Positions 43,781 to 52,663 of a DNA stretch of 64,000 nt are shown here, in pieces. The notes below the pieces were generated by a model, which saw only the letters and a program-made list of their open reading frames with translations, did no database searches and had not been told where the DNA came from. The stretch lies in assembly GCF_034347405.1 (NCBI RefSeq), contig NZ_CP133778.1:3534001-3598000 (forward strand), given 5' to 3'. Position 1 is the first letter of the stretch, and each line of letters begins with the position of its first letter. This DNA is from Pseudomonas sp. CCC3.1. Lineage in GTDB: Bacteria > Pseudomonadota > Gammaproteobacteria > Pseudomonadales > Pseudomonadaceae. Both the position numbers and the translations under genes were made by a program.

Positions 43781-43915
43781 TTATGGGCGGCCGCTTGAAC
43801 CCGCGCCTTTACCTGCGCGATTACGGGTCAGCGGCGCATGCACCATTCGATTGGCAAGCGCGAGAGATCCAAGGGCATAGGGCTCAAACAAAGTCTTGTG
43901 GGTCACGGCAGTCAT
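43781..43915 (-). pseudogene. Old yellow enzyme gene, N-terminal remnant (44 codons)
   Basis: The frame starts at an ATG with AAAGG upstream and encodes HKTLFEPYALGSLALANRM in part, then VHAPLTRNRAG. This is the unmistakable N-terminus of NADPH:flavin ene-reductases such as NemA. It meets a stop after 44 codons, and nothing of the other 300 or more residues follows before the SDR gene. An internal deletion has therefore removed nearly all of it. The typical arrangement tetR-OYE-SDR explains the present layout. Confidence 0.75.
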
Positions 43916-43978
43916 CCTTTAAGAAAGTGGCGAGCCGTTATGATGATGACCACAATCTAAATCGTCAAGCGCTTTGAT

Positions 43979-43991
43979 GATGACCGTCATC
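43979..43991. promoter_or_regulatory. Palindrome GATGAC-C-GTCATC before the TetR gene
   Basis: A perfect 6-base inverted repeat around one base sits 50 bases before the TetR start, with related TGATGATGAC sequence at 43941-43950. It is a candidate operator in the divergent tetR / OYE-SDR promoter region. Confidence 0.45.
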
Positions 43992-44041
43992 CATGTATAT
44001 TGCGCGCCTGACACTGCACACCATTGAAGAGGTATTTAGCG

Positions 44042-44623
44042 ATGAGGGTTACCAAAGCACAGGCACAGGCGAATCGAGCGCACATCGTTGAAACCGCATC
44101 GGTGCTGTTTCGTGAACGTGGCTATGACGGCGTAGGTATCGCGGATCTGATGGCCGCCGCAGGGTTTACCCATGGCGGGTTCTACAAGCATTTCGCCTCA
44201 AAAGCCGACCTGATGGCCGAAGCCGCCACCTGCGGGCTGACGCAGAGCCTGGACGAATACGCAGGGCAGGATATTGTCCAATTTTTCGACATGTACCTCT
44301 CACGCGAGCACCGTGATACGCGAGGCACAGGCTGCACATTGGCGGCTCTTTGCGCAGATGCAGCGCGTCAACCTGAAGCGATCAAGGCCGCCTTTGCACA
44401 CGGAATCGAAGGCATGCTGGCTGGCGTAGAGCGCTCTGGCAAAACACTGGTTGACGTAGACCCACAGACGCGCCGAGCCAAGATGCTCGACGCGCTGGCC
44501 CATGCCGTCGGCGCTGTAGTGCTATCACGCGCCTGCCCGGATGACTCGCCCTTGGCGGACGAAATCCTCGATGCCTGTCGCACAGAAGTCCTCGCGCCGT
44601 TGCTACCGAAGGCTGAGGGTTAA
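44042..44623 (+). CDS. TetR-family regulator
   Basis: This 193-residue regulator has the TetR DNA-binding domain (about 8-55: HIVETASVLFRERGYDGVGIADLM in parts, GFTHGGFYKHFASKADL). The C-terminal domain is of the type found in regulators of reductase operons (CTLAALCADAARQPEAIKAAF in part). The ATG at 44042 is preceded by GAAGAGG; an upstream start at 44024 is less likely. It is divergent from the OYE remnant and SDR gene, which it probably represses. Confidence 0.87.
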   Translation: MRVTKAQAQANRAHIVETASVLFRERGYDGVGIADLMAAAGFTHGGFYKHFASKADLMAEAATCGLTQSLDEYAGQDIVQFFDMYLSREHRDTRGTGCTLAALCADAARQPEAIKAAFAHGIEGMLAGVERSGKTLVDVDPQTRRAKMLDALAHAVGAVVLSRACPDDSPLADEILDACRTEVLAPLLPKAEG

Positions 44624-44683
44624 AGAATCCTGCAGGCGCTGCCTTAGGCAGATCCTTGACAGTGCTCGACCGTTATCGCAGGC

Positions 44684-45838
44684 CTACTTGCCCCACTCAA
44701 TCACTTCACTGTAAGGCGTTTGAATATCGCGCTCGGGAATCTCCCAGATCACTAACTTGGCAGGGGTCTGCTTGAAGGCTGGGTTGTTGAAGTAGTTATT
44801 CGCACCACCGGAAAACTCTCCGCCATCCTTGGAGAAATCTCCTACTGGGGCGCTAAGCGCTTGCTGTAAGAAGCCGAGGAAATTGGAGTTACGCGAAAAC
44901 GAAGTGCCAATCAGCGCAACGTTAGGCAAGTTGCTATCACCGAACAGGTCATCAAGGCTTTCTACACCGCTCTGAGCGTCAACTTTCTTCTCACCTATCT
45001 GGCTCGCCGCCACGGTTTCCGAGGCCGGTTGCGAGGTCACTGGCAACCAATCGAGGCCTGCCAAACGCACCAGATCCCCCGGGCGTCGTGCCGGGCTTTG
45101 CACACTCACCTCAAATTCCTTGTGCGGCGTGGCGCTGATGCCCATCGCCTGCACGTGCTGCGCGATTGCCTTGGCAGCCGCCGACGAGCCGATTTCGCTC
45201 CAGTGGGTGTCGGTGCGCAAGAACGCTTCGGCCCCCAACGGTTGCAGCACCGGTGCGAGGTCAATCGCCTTGACGCCCGCTTTGTTCAACGCGTCGACCC
45301 ACGCCACGGCGCGGTTTTGCAATTGCGCCGGGCGACGCAGATCGCACAGTTGCGCACTGGCAATGCGGCTTTTATCCGGCACCACAGCCACCAGCAACGC
45401 AATGCCGCGCTTGGCCAAACGTTGCTGAATATCGAGTATCGCTGCTGCCTTGGCGTCCGCATTGTCTTGCGCGTGACGGTTGATGCGCATTTCGTCGGTC
45501 AAAAATAACCAGCCATCACATCCCGGACGCACCCGAGCACCAGTGTCGTGAAACGTCAGCCAGCTCGCTGCGCGCTCCAGGTCGGCAGCGCGTTCGGGCA
45601 CGGCCGCCATCGACAATTGCTTGGCAATTTTGTGGGTTACTTCGCCATGCAGCACCGCGTCACGCGTCAGATTGGGCGGCAACAGTTCAACCTTGCCGCT
45701 GAGCAACAGCCAGACAACCGAGGCAAAGCTCACCAGCATAAACGCGGCAAAAACCCAGCCGGACAGCTTGCTGATTCGGGCAGTGAATTCACTCGGCATG
45801 GCCGGTTTTGGGGATGAGTCAGGCATAGGCTCGGCCAT
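44684..45838 (-). CDS. wssI: WssI, cellulose acetylation protein (AlgJ-like SGNH)
   Basis: This 384-residue periplasmic protein is anchored by one N-terminal helix (about 28-47). It has the AlgJ/AlgX acetyltransferase layout with the DxH motif in RTDTHWSEIG and the serine motif in ALIGTSFSRNS. It should transfer acetyl groups to cellulose in the periplasm, receiving them through WssH. Its ATG overlaps the wssH stop by one base. It is the last gene of the operon; the wssJ gene found after it in some strains is absent here. Confidence 0.87.
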   Translation of the reverse strand: MAEPMPDSSPKPAMPSEFTARISKLSGWVFAAFMLVSFASVVWLLLSGKVELLPPNLTRDAVLHGEVTHKIAKQLSMAAVPERAADLERAASWLTFHDTGARVRPGCDGWLFLTDEMRINRHAQDNADAKAAAILDIQQRLAKRGIALLVAVVPDKSRIASAQLCDLRRPAQLQNRAVAWVDALNKAGVKAIDLAPVLQPLGAEAFLRTDTHWSEIGSSAAAKAIAQHVQAMGISATPHKEFEVSVQSPARRPGDLVRLAGLDWLPVTSQPASETVAASQIGEKKVDAQSGVESLDDLFGDSNLPNVALIGTSFSRNSNFLGFLQQALSAPVGDFSKDGGEFSGGANNYFNNPAFKQTPAKLVIWEIPERDIQTPYSEVIEWGK

Positions 45839-47253
45839 CAGAACTGGAAGTACAGGAAAGGCACCGCTTCACGGCTCGCGATCAACGCGAACGAAAGCAG
45901 AAAACCCGCCACCGGCCACACGGCCGCTATCGGTGCATACAGAACGGAGCCGCCGAAGCATTGTTCGTAACGACTCTTGAACGCTGGCGCGATGATGCAG
46001 GCGATACCGAGCAATGCTGCCAGGCCATGCGCCGAACGCAACGTCACCGCCAGCGCATCACCCAAAGCGAAGCCATGCAGCCCGAACTGCCCCGCGTACA
46101 TGTTCAGCGCCGAATGGAAGTCCGGCGCGCGGAACAGGGTCCAGGCCATAAACACAAACAACAGAGTCAGAGTATGCGCCAGCACGGGTGGAATGCTCGG
46201 CAAGGTCGAGCGCGACCACAAACGGTCGACGCACAACGCGATGCCATGGGCCGAACCCCACAACAGGTAGTTCCAGCTATCACCGCCATGCCACAGACCC
46301 GCAATAGCCATGGTCAAAAACAGGTTGCGATAGGTGTTCCAGGCGCCTTTGCGGTTGCCGCCAAGGGCGATGTACAAGTAGTCACGCAACCAACTGGACA
46401 GCGACAAATGCCAGCGGCGCCAGAAATCCTGAATACTGCGAGCCAGATAAGGCTGGTTGAAGTTTTCCGGGAAGTGAAAGCCCAGCATCAAGCCCAGGCC
46501 GATGGCCATGGCGCTGTAACCAGCAAAGTCGAAAAACAGTTGCAGCGAATACGCCAGGCAACCGATCCAAGCGTCGACAAAGGACGGATTGTCCAAGTGA
46601 AACGCCACGTCCACCAGCGGCGACAGGGTGTCGGCCACCAACACTTTCATGCACATGCCGATCATGAAACGGCGCGCGCCGAGGGAGAAGTTCTGCCAGT
46701 CGAAGTAACGCTTGGTCAGCTCACGACGCACCCAGTCATAACGAATGATCGGACCGGCAATCGAGTGGCCGAACATCGAGATGTAGGTGGCGTAATTGAT
46801 GAAGCTACGCTCCACCGGCACGGTATGCCGGTGGACGTCCACCAGATAGGAAATCGCCTGCAACACAATAAACGACAACCCGGCTGGCAACGCGACGCGT
46901 TGCCACTCCAGCGGCATGGCACCGGGATAAGTAATCCACTCAATCCAGGTGGCAGCCAGGATGTTGGCGTATTTGTACCAGCACAGCACCGCTGTGTTGA
47001 ACACAATCAGTGCAATCAACAGCCGCACGCGCCCCTTGGAGTCCTCCCGCGAGCGGTCAATCAACAGCCCGCCGACCCATGCCACCACCGTCAACGCCAT
47101 ATGCAGCGCGAGAAACATCGGGTTCAGCCAGCCGTAAAACAACCAGCTGCCGATCAACAAAATGACGTTACGCCACTGCGGCTTGCCCAATGCATAGATG
47201 AGCAAGAAAGCAGGCAGGAATAACGTCAGAAACTCGAGAGAGGCGAAGACCAT
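45838..47253 (-). CDS. wssH: WssH, membrane-bound O-acyltransferase (AlgI-like)
   Basis: This 471-residue MBOAT protein has about ten helices. The catalytic histidine is in LWHGGDSWNYLLWGSAHG, and the conserved FPENFNQPYLARSIQDFWRRWH in parts matches AlgI. It moves acetyl groups across the inner membrane for the periplasmic acetylation proteins. It follows wssG by 18 bases and shares one base with wssI. Family length and motifs are as expected. Confidence 0.9.
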   Translation of the reverse strand: MVFASLEFLTLFLPAFLLIYALGKPQWRNVILLIGSWLFYGWLNPMFLALHMALTVVAWVGGLLIDRSREDSKGRVRLLIALIVFNTAVLCWYKYANILAATWIEWITYPGAMPLEWQRVALPAGLSFIVLQAISYLVDVHRHTVPVERSFINYATYISMFGHSIAGPIIRYDWVRRELTKRYFDWQNFSLGARRFMIGMCMKVLVADTLSPLVDVAFHLDNPSFVDAWIGCLAYSLQLFFDFAGYSAMAIGLGLMLGFHFPENFNQPYLARSIQDFWRRWHLSLSSWLRDYLYIALGGNRKGAWNTYRNLFLTMAIAGLWHGGDSWNYLLWGSAHGIALCVDRLWSRSTLPSIPPVLAHTLTLLFVFMAWTLFRAPDFHSALNMYAGQFGLHGFALGDALAVTLRSAHGLAALLGIACIIAPAFKSRYEQCFGGSVLYAPIAAVWPVAGFLLSFALIASREAVPFLYFQF

Positions 47254-47271
47254 GGCGGCGGTAGAATCCGA

Positions 47272-47940
47272 TCAGTGAGATAGAGTGTCCGTTGCATGCA
47301 ACAACCGCGGCCCGTTGGCAGAAGGCACCAACATCACGCTGTAACGCTCGTTCGCCTTGAGTTCACCCAAATCCACTGGAGCGCCGACATTGGCATTTGC
47401 ACACACCAGTTGCACCGACAATGTCACCGGATTGATCAAACGGCGCTGGGCGGTGTTGACCGGTACAGACTTGAACAACTCAGCGTTACGGCCCGCAGCA
47501 AGCAGCCCTGCATCGGCACACGACGCATCGACGTTAAAAAACGCCAGCGACGCCTTTAAAGCGTTGAAGTCAGTGTCGGGCTCACGCACCACCGCCTGTT
47601 GAATACCTGCGCCATCCGGCACAGCAAACACCGTCACAAACTCACTGGGCTCAATTTTCAGGTCGATGGGCAACTTATGCTCACCACTGACCAGCGTGCC
47701 CTTGATCGATTTGCTGGAATCCACGGGAAACAACAGCGACACCGGCTCTGCCGTTTCCAGAAGCAGTGGTGCTTGCCCAGGCTGAGCAATCACCTCCAGT
47801 GGCGCTGGGCTGGCGTTGACGAAGCGAATAAACGCCGCGTCTTCAGCAGGGCCTGTGGCGTACAGCGCAGGGGCAGCAGTTGCGAAGGCACTGCATGCCA
47901 AAACGGGAAGGGCCATTAACACCGAAAAGTGTTTGTTCAT
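47272..47940 (-). CDS. wssG: WssG, periplasmic acetylation accessory protein (AlgF-like)
   Basis: This 222-residue protein has a signal peptide (LMALPVLACSAFATAAP) and the AlgF-type beta domain (AAFIRFVNASPAPLEVIA in part; YSVMLVPSANGPRLL). AlgF is needed for alginate acetylation, and WssG is its counterpart in the cellulose operon. The start overlaps the wssF stop by 4 bases (ATGA). No catalytic motif is visible, which agrees with an accessory role. Confidence 0.85.
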   Translation of the reverse strand: MNKHFSVLMALPVLACSAFATAAPALYATGPAEDAAFIRFVNASPAPLEVIAQPGQAPLLLETAEPVSLLFPVDSSKSIKGTLVSGEHKLPIDLKIEPSEFVTVFAVPDGAGIQQAVVREPDTDFNALKASLAFFNVDASCADAGLLAAGRNAELFKSVPVNTAQRRLINPVTLSVQLVCANANVGAPVDLGELKANERYSVMLVPSANGPRLLHATDTLSH

Positions 47941-48608
47941 TTTTTCAGACCCTTGACCGCAGGCGTGTCCAGCAAAGCCTTGTCGATAGCGTCACCCCAG
48001 AGTTTGTAGCCGGGCGCGGTCATGTGTTGGCCGTCGACCGTTGCCCACTCTTTTTGCCCCTGCTTCGAAAAGTTCAATGAGTTGATGTAATCGCAGGGTG
48101 CGACGTTAGCCGCCAGAAAATTTGACACCTGCAGGACCCGCTCCGGAGTCTTTTTGTATCGATTGCCCTCAGAGCCCCAGTTCGGCCCCACCCAGACGCA
48201 ACGCGTGCCAGTCGCCCCAATCGCTTTGGCCAGGCCAGTGGTCTGCTGCCAGGCCCAGTTTTTAGGGAATTGCGGCTTGTCGTAACCTGCCATCGTATCG
48301 CCCAGCACAACCAGTACCAGATCCGGCTTGTCGGCAGCGATCAAGTCACTGATGGGTGTGGTATAGGTCTTGTCACTCAACACCACAACCTTGCCAGCGT
48401 CTTTGCGCTCGGCCGCCCCGCACTCCCCCGCTTTGGAGGCTTTGAGCCAATCACCCGCATTAGAGCCGCAAATCCCCAGGGTGTGTACTTTGGCCCCGCG
48501 GGCCACGAGGTCTTCATGCAACGAGGTAATCAAATATCCAGGCGTCGCCAGGTGGCTGTCGCCAATCATCAAAATCGTCATGCCTGCCAAAAGAAGAGGT
48601 CCTGCCAC
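47937..48608 (-). CDS. wssF: WssF, SGNH-type acetylation protein
   Basis: This 223-residue SGNH hydrolase-fold protein has the nucleophile block ILMIGDSHL near residue 12, the glycine/asparagine region LVVLGDTMAG, and the C-terminal DxxH block in VDGQHMTAPGYKLW. It is reported in wss operons as part of the acetylation group FGHI. A short hydrophobic N-terminus (AGPLLLAGMTIL) precedes the nucleophile, so export is not obvious from the sequence. The GTG at 48608 is taken as start; an ATG lies nine codons later. It is 17 bases after bcsC. Confidence 0.83.
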   Translation of the reverse strand: MAGPLLLAGMTILMIGDSHLATPGYLITSLHEDLVARGAKVHTLGICGSNAGDWLKASKAGECGAAERKDAGKVVVLSDKTYTTPISDLIAADKPDLVLVVLGDTMAGYDKPQFPKNWAWQQTTGLAKAIGATGTRCVWVGPNWGSEGNRYKKTPERVLQVSNFLAANVAPCDYINSLNFSKQGQKEWATVDGQHMTAPGYKLWGDAIDKALLDTPAVKGLKK

Positions 48609-48625
48609 GGTGTAGCTCCTGCGTT

Positions 48626-51600
48626 TTAATTCGAATAAGGGGAAAGGTACGGATTGACCGGCATTGGCATGCGCCCGGTGAAGTCTTCAAGCGTGTAACG
48701 CAGGTATAAACCTCCCGTCCACTGCTTGTAATCCTGGGCGTTGTCCATCCCGAAGCTGCCGCCCAGAATCATGTTGCTGCCCAGGCGATACTCGGCCGCC
48801 GCGCCAAGATTGTAGCCAATGCCTGTCTTGTTCTGGCTTGAATACTGGGTCAGCAACGAAGAGCCCGCAGTGGCATAACCCACTGCTGCCTGTTCCAGCG
48901 CCGTCTGCATGGCGCTGTCGTTAGCGAAGTACGGCGTTGAATCCTGTTCGATGTGTTGCAGACCGACCGAGCCGCGCAAGGTGTAGCTCAAGCGGTCAGT
49001 ACGCTGCGACCAACTGACGGGCACCCCGATGGAGAAGTAGTTCTGCGGGCTGAAGTAGCCGCCGCTGCCGTAGGTGTAAACGCCCTGATTGTTGTCGTAT
49101 TTCATGGCCGTGGCGCCCAGACCCGCAGTCAACTGCCGCGTGTCGTCTTTGGCCAAGTACCAATAGATTCCGGCGCCGCCTTCGGCACGGGTGTTGTCTT
49201 TAACGTTGTTGCCCAGCAGCTTGTACAAACCGCCATAGCCATACGCGCCGTACTCACCGTTGTCATAGCCCACCTGCACGCGCGCGCCATTGGCAGTCAC
49301 GCCACCCCATTTAAGCCCGCTGCGAGCATCTTCGGCACCGGCAAAGGACACCAGACTGTCGTTGACCGCCCGACGTGACAGCGTCACGCCGTAGCGGAAC
49401 AGGCTGTCTTCGCTGAACGCGCGATCAATGCTCACGCCACCCACTGCGGTGTTGTACAAAAAGCCCAGCGGGGTCACACCGATGTCAGCCTTGAGGCCTT
49501 CAGAGGGCATTTCATAACCCACCGCCACACCGACGCCGGTGTCTTTTTGACGACCTGTCGAGCCGTTGACTCCACTGGCCGCCGCCAGCTCGGCAGTGGT
49601 CGGATCGGTTCCGGCCAAGACCGTTTGTACGGCCGCTATTTGTGCAGCGTTAGGGCCACCAAAGCGGGTTTTAGCGTCGTCGCCCACGCTGCCGGCATTC
49701 AATGACACCGGCGTGACGCGCAAGGCAACGCGGTCATCGCCCACCGGCAGGCTGATCTCCAGAGGTGCCTCAACGTCGGTCATTTTGCTCAAGCCCGATT
49801 CGCTGTCATTGCTGCGAATGGCTACGCCCTGGGTAATACGCGGGCTACGCTCTTGCTTGATCTCGCTCAAAGCGGTTTGCATCGCCTGACGCGCATCTTC
49901 CTGCGGATCACTCGGCGGGGTTGGCGCTACACGGCGAGTATCAAGGTACTCATCCTCCAGCGGCGGGATCGCATACCGCCCTTGACTGGCACCCGGTGCT
50001 GGCGCAATGCGCGCCGGGTTGCCCGGATTGGCCGCGTAAAGACGCGGGGCGGGCTCGATCACATCATCCGCTGCTGCAAGCTGTGCCTGCGCGGGCTCTG
50101 GAATCTGCGACGAGCCCTGAGACAAGCGCGACTGACGACGCTGACCAGCAGCCCCGACAAATGGGTTGGCAGACGCCGTGCTCGCGAACGGATTGGTATC
50201 TGGCTTATTGACCGGTGCCTGCAATGCCAGCGCACGGGTGTACAGGTCCTGAGCCTTGGCACTCTTGCCCTGGGCACGGAAGATACCGGCCGCACTGGCA
50301 AGAATTGACGCGTCGTTAGGCGCCAGTTCCAACGCTTTATCCGCCGCGTCAGCAGCCCCGCTCTTATCACCCGCTTTGCTCAAGGCCTGAGCCATGCCGA
50401 TTTGCAATTGCGGGTCATTGGGCGCGTTTCGAAGCAAGGGTTTGTAAAGTGCGATGGCTTTGGCAATGTCACCATTGGCCAGGTACATACGGGCCAGAGC
50501 ACCGTTGGCCAACGGGTCATTTGGCCGCTGGGCCAAGGCCGGGGCCAAGGTGTCGTAGGCAGCAACCAAGTCGCCCTTCTCGCGCAATACGTCAGCCTGA
50601 CGCACGGTGTACAAGAACAGCACTTCGTCGTAGGTACGTTGATCAGCAGTGCTCAAAGGCTGGCTCTGCAATTCGTGCAGGAGCTGGTTGACCTGCGCAT
50701 CGTCACCCGTTTTGAGCAGTAAACCGGCGTAAGCCAGACGCAACGACATCGGCGGGTTGCTGCTTTGCGCAATCGCGTTACGCAACATCGACAGCGCGTG
50801 ATCAGGGTAACCGGCATCCACGTAAGCCGACGCCAGCATGCCCATGGATTGAGGCCTGCCATTGGCAGCCAGCTCGGCACGACGCAGCAACGTCAGCGCC
50901 TGGGCGCGGTCGCCCTGCTTGGCCAGCACCGAGGCCTGACTCACCAGCGCCTGCACCTGGGCTTCGTTGGCCAATTGCTGCATGGGGGCCGTTCGCTGAC
51001 TGAAAGGTATGCGATCCAGAGTGCTTTGCGCGGCAGACCACTCACCCAACTGACTCGAAAGCAAGGCATTGGCGTACAACGCCTCAGCGCTTTGCGGGTT
51101 CACCTTGAGCAGATCAGCCATGGTTTGCCGAGCTTTGTCCGGCGTCTTGGCTTGCAGGTAATAAAGCGCCAGGTCGTAGTTTGTCCAGACGTTGCCCGGG
51201 TCATTGCGCACGGCCTCTTGCTGAGCCGCAATCGCGCCCTTGAGGTCGCCACTGCGAGCAGCATTTTTGGCCTTGCCAACGGCCACTGCCGCTTTCAACG
51301 GACGCAGATCACCCAGACGCGCCTGTTGAGCGGGTGTCATGCGATCGACCATCTGCATCGCCTGACTGGCCTGACCGTTTTGCGACATTACGGTGATCAG
51401 CCCCAACAAGGCGTCAGGATTGTCGTTGTCCAGATTCAGGGCCTGGCGATAGCTGGTTTCGGCGTTGTTCAGCTGATTTTGCTCTGCCTGGATCCCGCCA
51501 AGGGCGATGTAGCCTTCAGGCTGCCGCGGTTTGCTGGCAATGGCTTGCTGCAACAGATTGCGCGCACGCGGCAGGTCTTGACTGGCTTGCGCCTTCTCGG

Positions 51601-52663
51601 CCTGACTGAGCAGGCTCCAGTAGCGGTTGCTGTCGAGTGCCGTTTGCCAGCGCTTATCTGGACCGCGAGAGGCCGCACGGGTCAGCAATTCATTGGCATC
51701 GCTCAAGCGTCCTTGGCGCTGGCGCACCAGACCCAGGCCCCCCAGCGCATCCGGGTCTTGCGACTGTTCTTTCAGACGCGCCTGAAACGCTTGCTCAGCG
51801 ACGTTCAACTGATTGTTTTGCAGCGCCTTGAACCCGCGCGCCAGGTTTGGGTTCATGTTGGCAGCCGTGCCCGCCGTGGCACGGCGTTGCATTTGTGCAC
51901 GAATTTCAGCGTCGTTCGGATTGGCCTTGAGATAAGCCTCAAACAATGGAATATCCGAGGGTCGCGGCGTACCCAGCCAAACCAGACCCTGACGCCAGCT
52001 CTCGTTCGCTTCTCCACTCACTTCAGGCAGGGTGGACAGTTGCGCAAGACGCCTCAAACCTTCAGGACGAGTGCCTTCATTGCGAATCAGCAACTTGGCC
52101 AGCACCAGCTTGGCCTGAACGTTGTTCGGGTTCTGTTGCAGCAAACGCTCCAACCCCTGTCGCGCTTCATTGGCGCCGCCGGGGGTGTAGCTCAGGTAGT
52201 TGTAGAACTCCAGGGCCAGCTCGCCTTGCGGCGCCTTGCCTGCAAACGCCTGCCGATACAGCGCTACCGATTTGTCCAGATCGCCACTGCGGGCCTGTGT
52301 GCGCGCCTGGTCCAGCAGGTCCGGGTTATTACCGGCCTGCAACGCAATGGCTTGCTCCAGTTGCAACGTCAGCGGATCGCTCGGATGAGACTGCTTCATC
52401 TGCGCCAAGTAAGTGCTTGCACCCGCAGGCCGTTTCGCCTTGAGTTCAAGCAAACCCAAGCCATAGAGCGCATCGACTTGTTGCGGATCAATCAGCAACA
52501 GCTTTTTCCAGACCTCTGCGGCCCGAGCCGGGTCATTCTGAGTCTGCCAATATTTACCCTGTTGCAGCAGCGCCTTGCCCGCATCATCCAATGCGGCAAA
52601 ACTGCTGCTGCTAATCAAGGCAGCAAATATCCCAAAAGCTATTGCGTGAGGGCGCGCTGGCAT
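48626..52663 (-). CDS. wssE: WssE/BcsC, cellulose export TPR and outer-membrane barrel protein
   Basis: This 1345-residue protein has a signal peptide, about 20 TPR repeats (about 30-800) that span the periplasm, a low-complexity linker (about 810-920) and a C-terminal BCSC_C outer-membrane barrel (about 1000-1345: GVGVAVGYEMPSEGLKADIG in part, GGLYLRYTLEDFTGRMPMP in part). It guides the cellulose chain out of the cell. I prefer the ATG at 52663 with GGGAG upstream; it overlaps the bcsZ end by 25 bases. A GTG at 52675 is possible. Length exceeds E. coli BcsC (about 1157). Confidence 0.9.
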   Translation of the reverse strand: MPARPHAIAFGIFAALISSSSFAALDDAGKALLQQGKYWQTQNDPARAAEVWKKLLLIDPQQVDALYGLGLLELKAKRPAGASTYLAQMKQSHPSDPLTLQLEQAIALQAGNNPDLLDQARTQARSGDLDKSVALYRQAFAGKAPQGELALEFYNYLSYTPGGANEARQGLERLLQQNPNNVQAKLVLAKLLIRNEGTRPEGLRRLAQLSTLPEVSGEANESWRQGLVWLGTPRPSDIPLFEAYLKANPNDAEIRAQMQRRATAGTAANMNPNLARGFKALQNNQLNVAEQAFQARLKEQSQDPDALGGLGLVRQRQGRLSDANELLTRAASRGPDKRWQTALDSNRYWSLLSQAEKAQASQDLPRARNLLQQAIASKPRQPEGYIALGGIQAEQNQLNNAETSYRQALNLDNDNPDALLGLITVMSQNGQASQAMQMVDRMTPAQQARLGDLRPLKAAVAVGKAKNAARSGDLKGAIAAQQEAVRNDPGNVWTNYDLALYYLQAKTPDKARQTMADLLKVNPQSAEALYANALLSSQLGEWSAAQSTLDRIPFSQRTAPMQQLANEAQVQALVSQASVLAKQGDRAQALTLLRRAELAANGRPQSMGMLASAYVDAGYPDHALSMLRNAIAQSSNPPMSLRLAYAGLLLKTGDDAQVNQLLHELQSQPLSTADQRTYDEVLFLYTVRQADVLREKGDLVAAYDTLAPALAQRPNDPLANGALARMYLANGDIAKAIALYKPLLRNAPNDPQLQIGMAQALSKAGDKSGAADAADKALELAPNDASILASAAGIFRAQGKSAKAQDLYTRALALQAPVNKPDTNPFASTASANPFVGAAGQRRQSRLSQGSSQIPEPAQAQLAAADDVIEPAPRLYAANPGNPARIAPAPGASQGRYAIPPLEDEYLDTRRVAPTPPSDPQEDARQAMQTALSEIKQERSPRITQGVAIRSNDSESGLSKMTDVEAPLEISLPVGDDRVALRVTPVSLNAGSVGDDAKTRFGGPNAAQIAAVQTVLAGTDPTTAELAAASGVNGSTGRQKDTGVGVAVGYEMPSEGLKADIGVTPLGFLYNTAVGGVSIDRAFSEDSLFRYGVTLSRRAVNDSLVSFAGAEDARSGLKWGGVTANGARVQVGYDNGEYGAYGYGGLYKLLGNNVKDNTRAEGGAGIYWYLAKDDTRQLTAGLGATAMKYDNNQGVYTYGSGGYFSPQNYFSIGVPVSWSQRTDRLSYTLRGSVGLQHIEQDSTPYFANDSAMQTALEQAAVGYATAGSSLLTQYSSQNKTGIGYNLGAAAEYRLGSNMILGGSFGMDNAQDYKQWTGGLYLRYTLEDFTGRMPMPVNPYLSPYSN

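Noticed and set aside
45961..47223. 420-codon open frame opposite wssH
   Set aside because: It is Gln/His/Arg-rich antisense of the MBOAT gene, without a ribosome site or motif.
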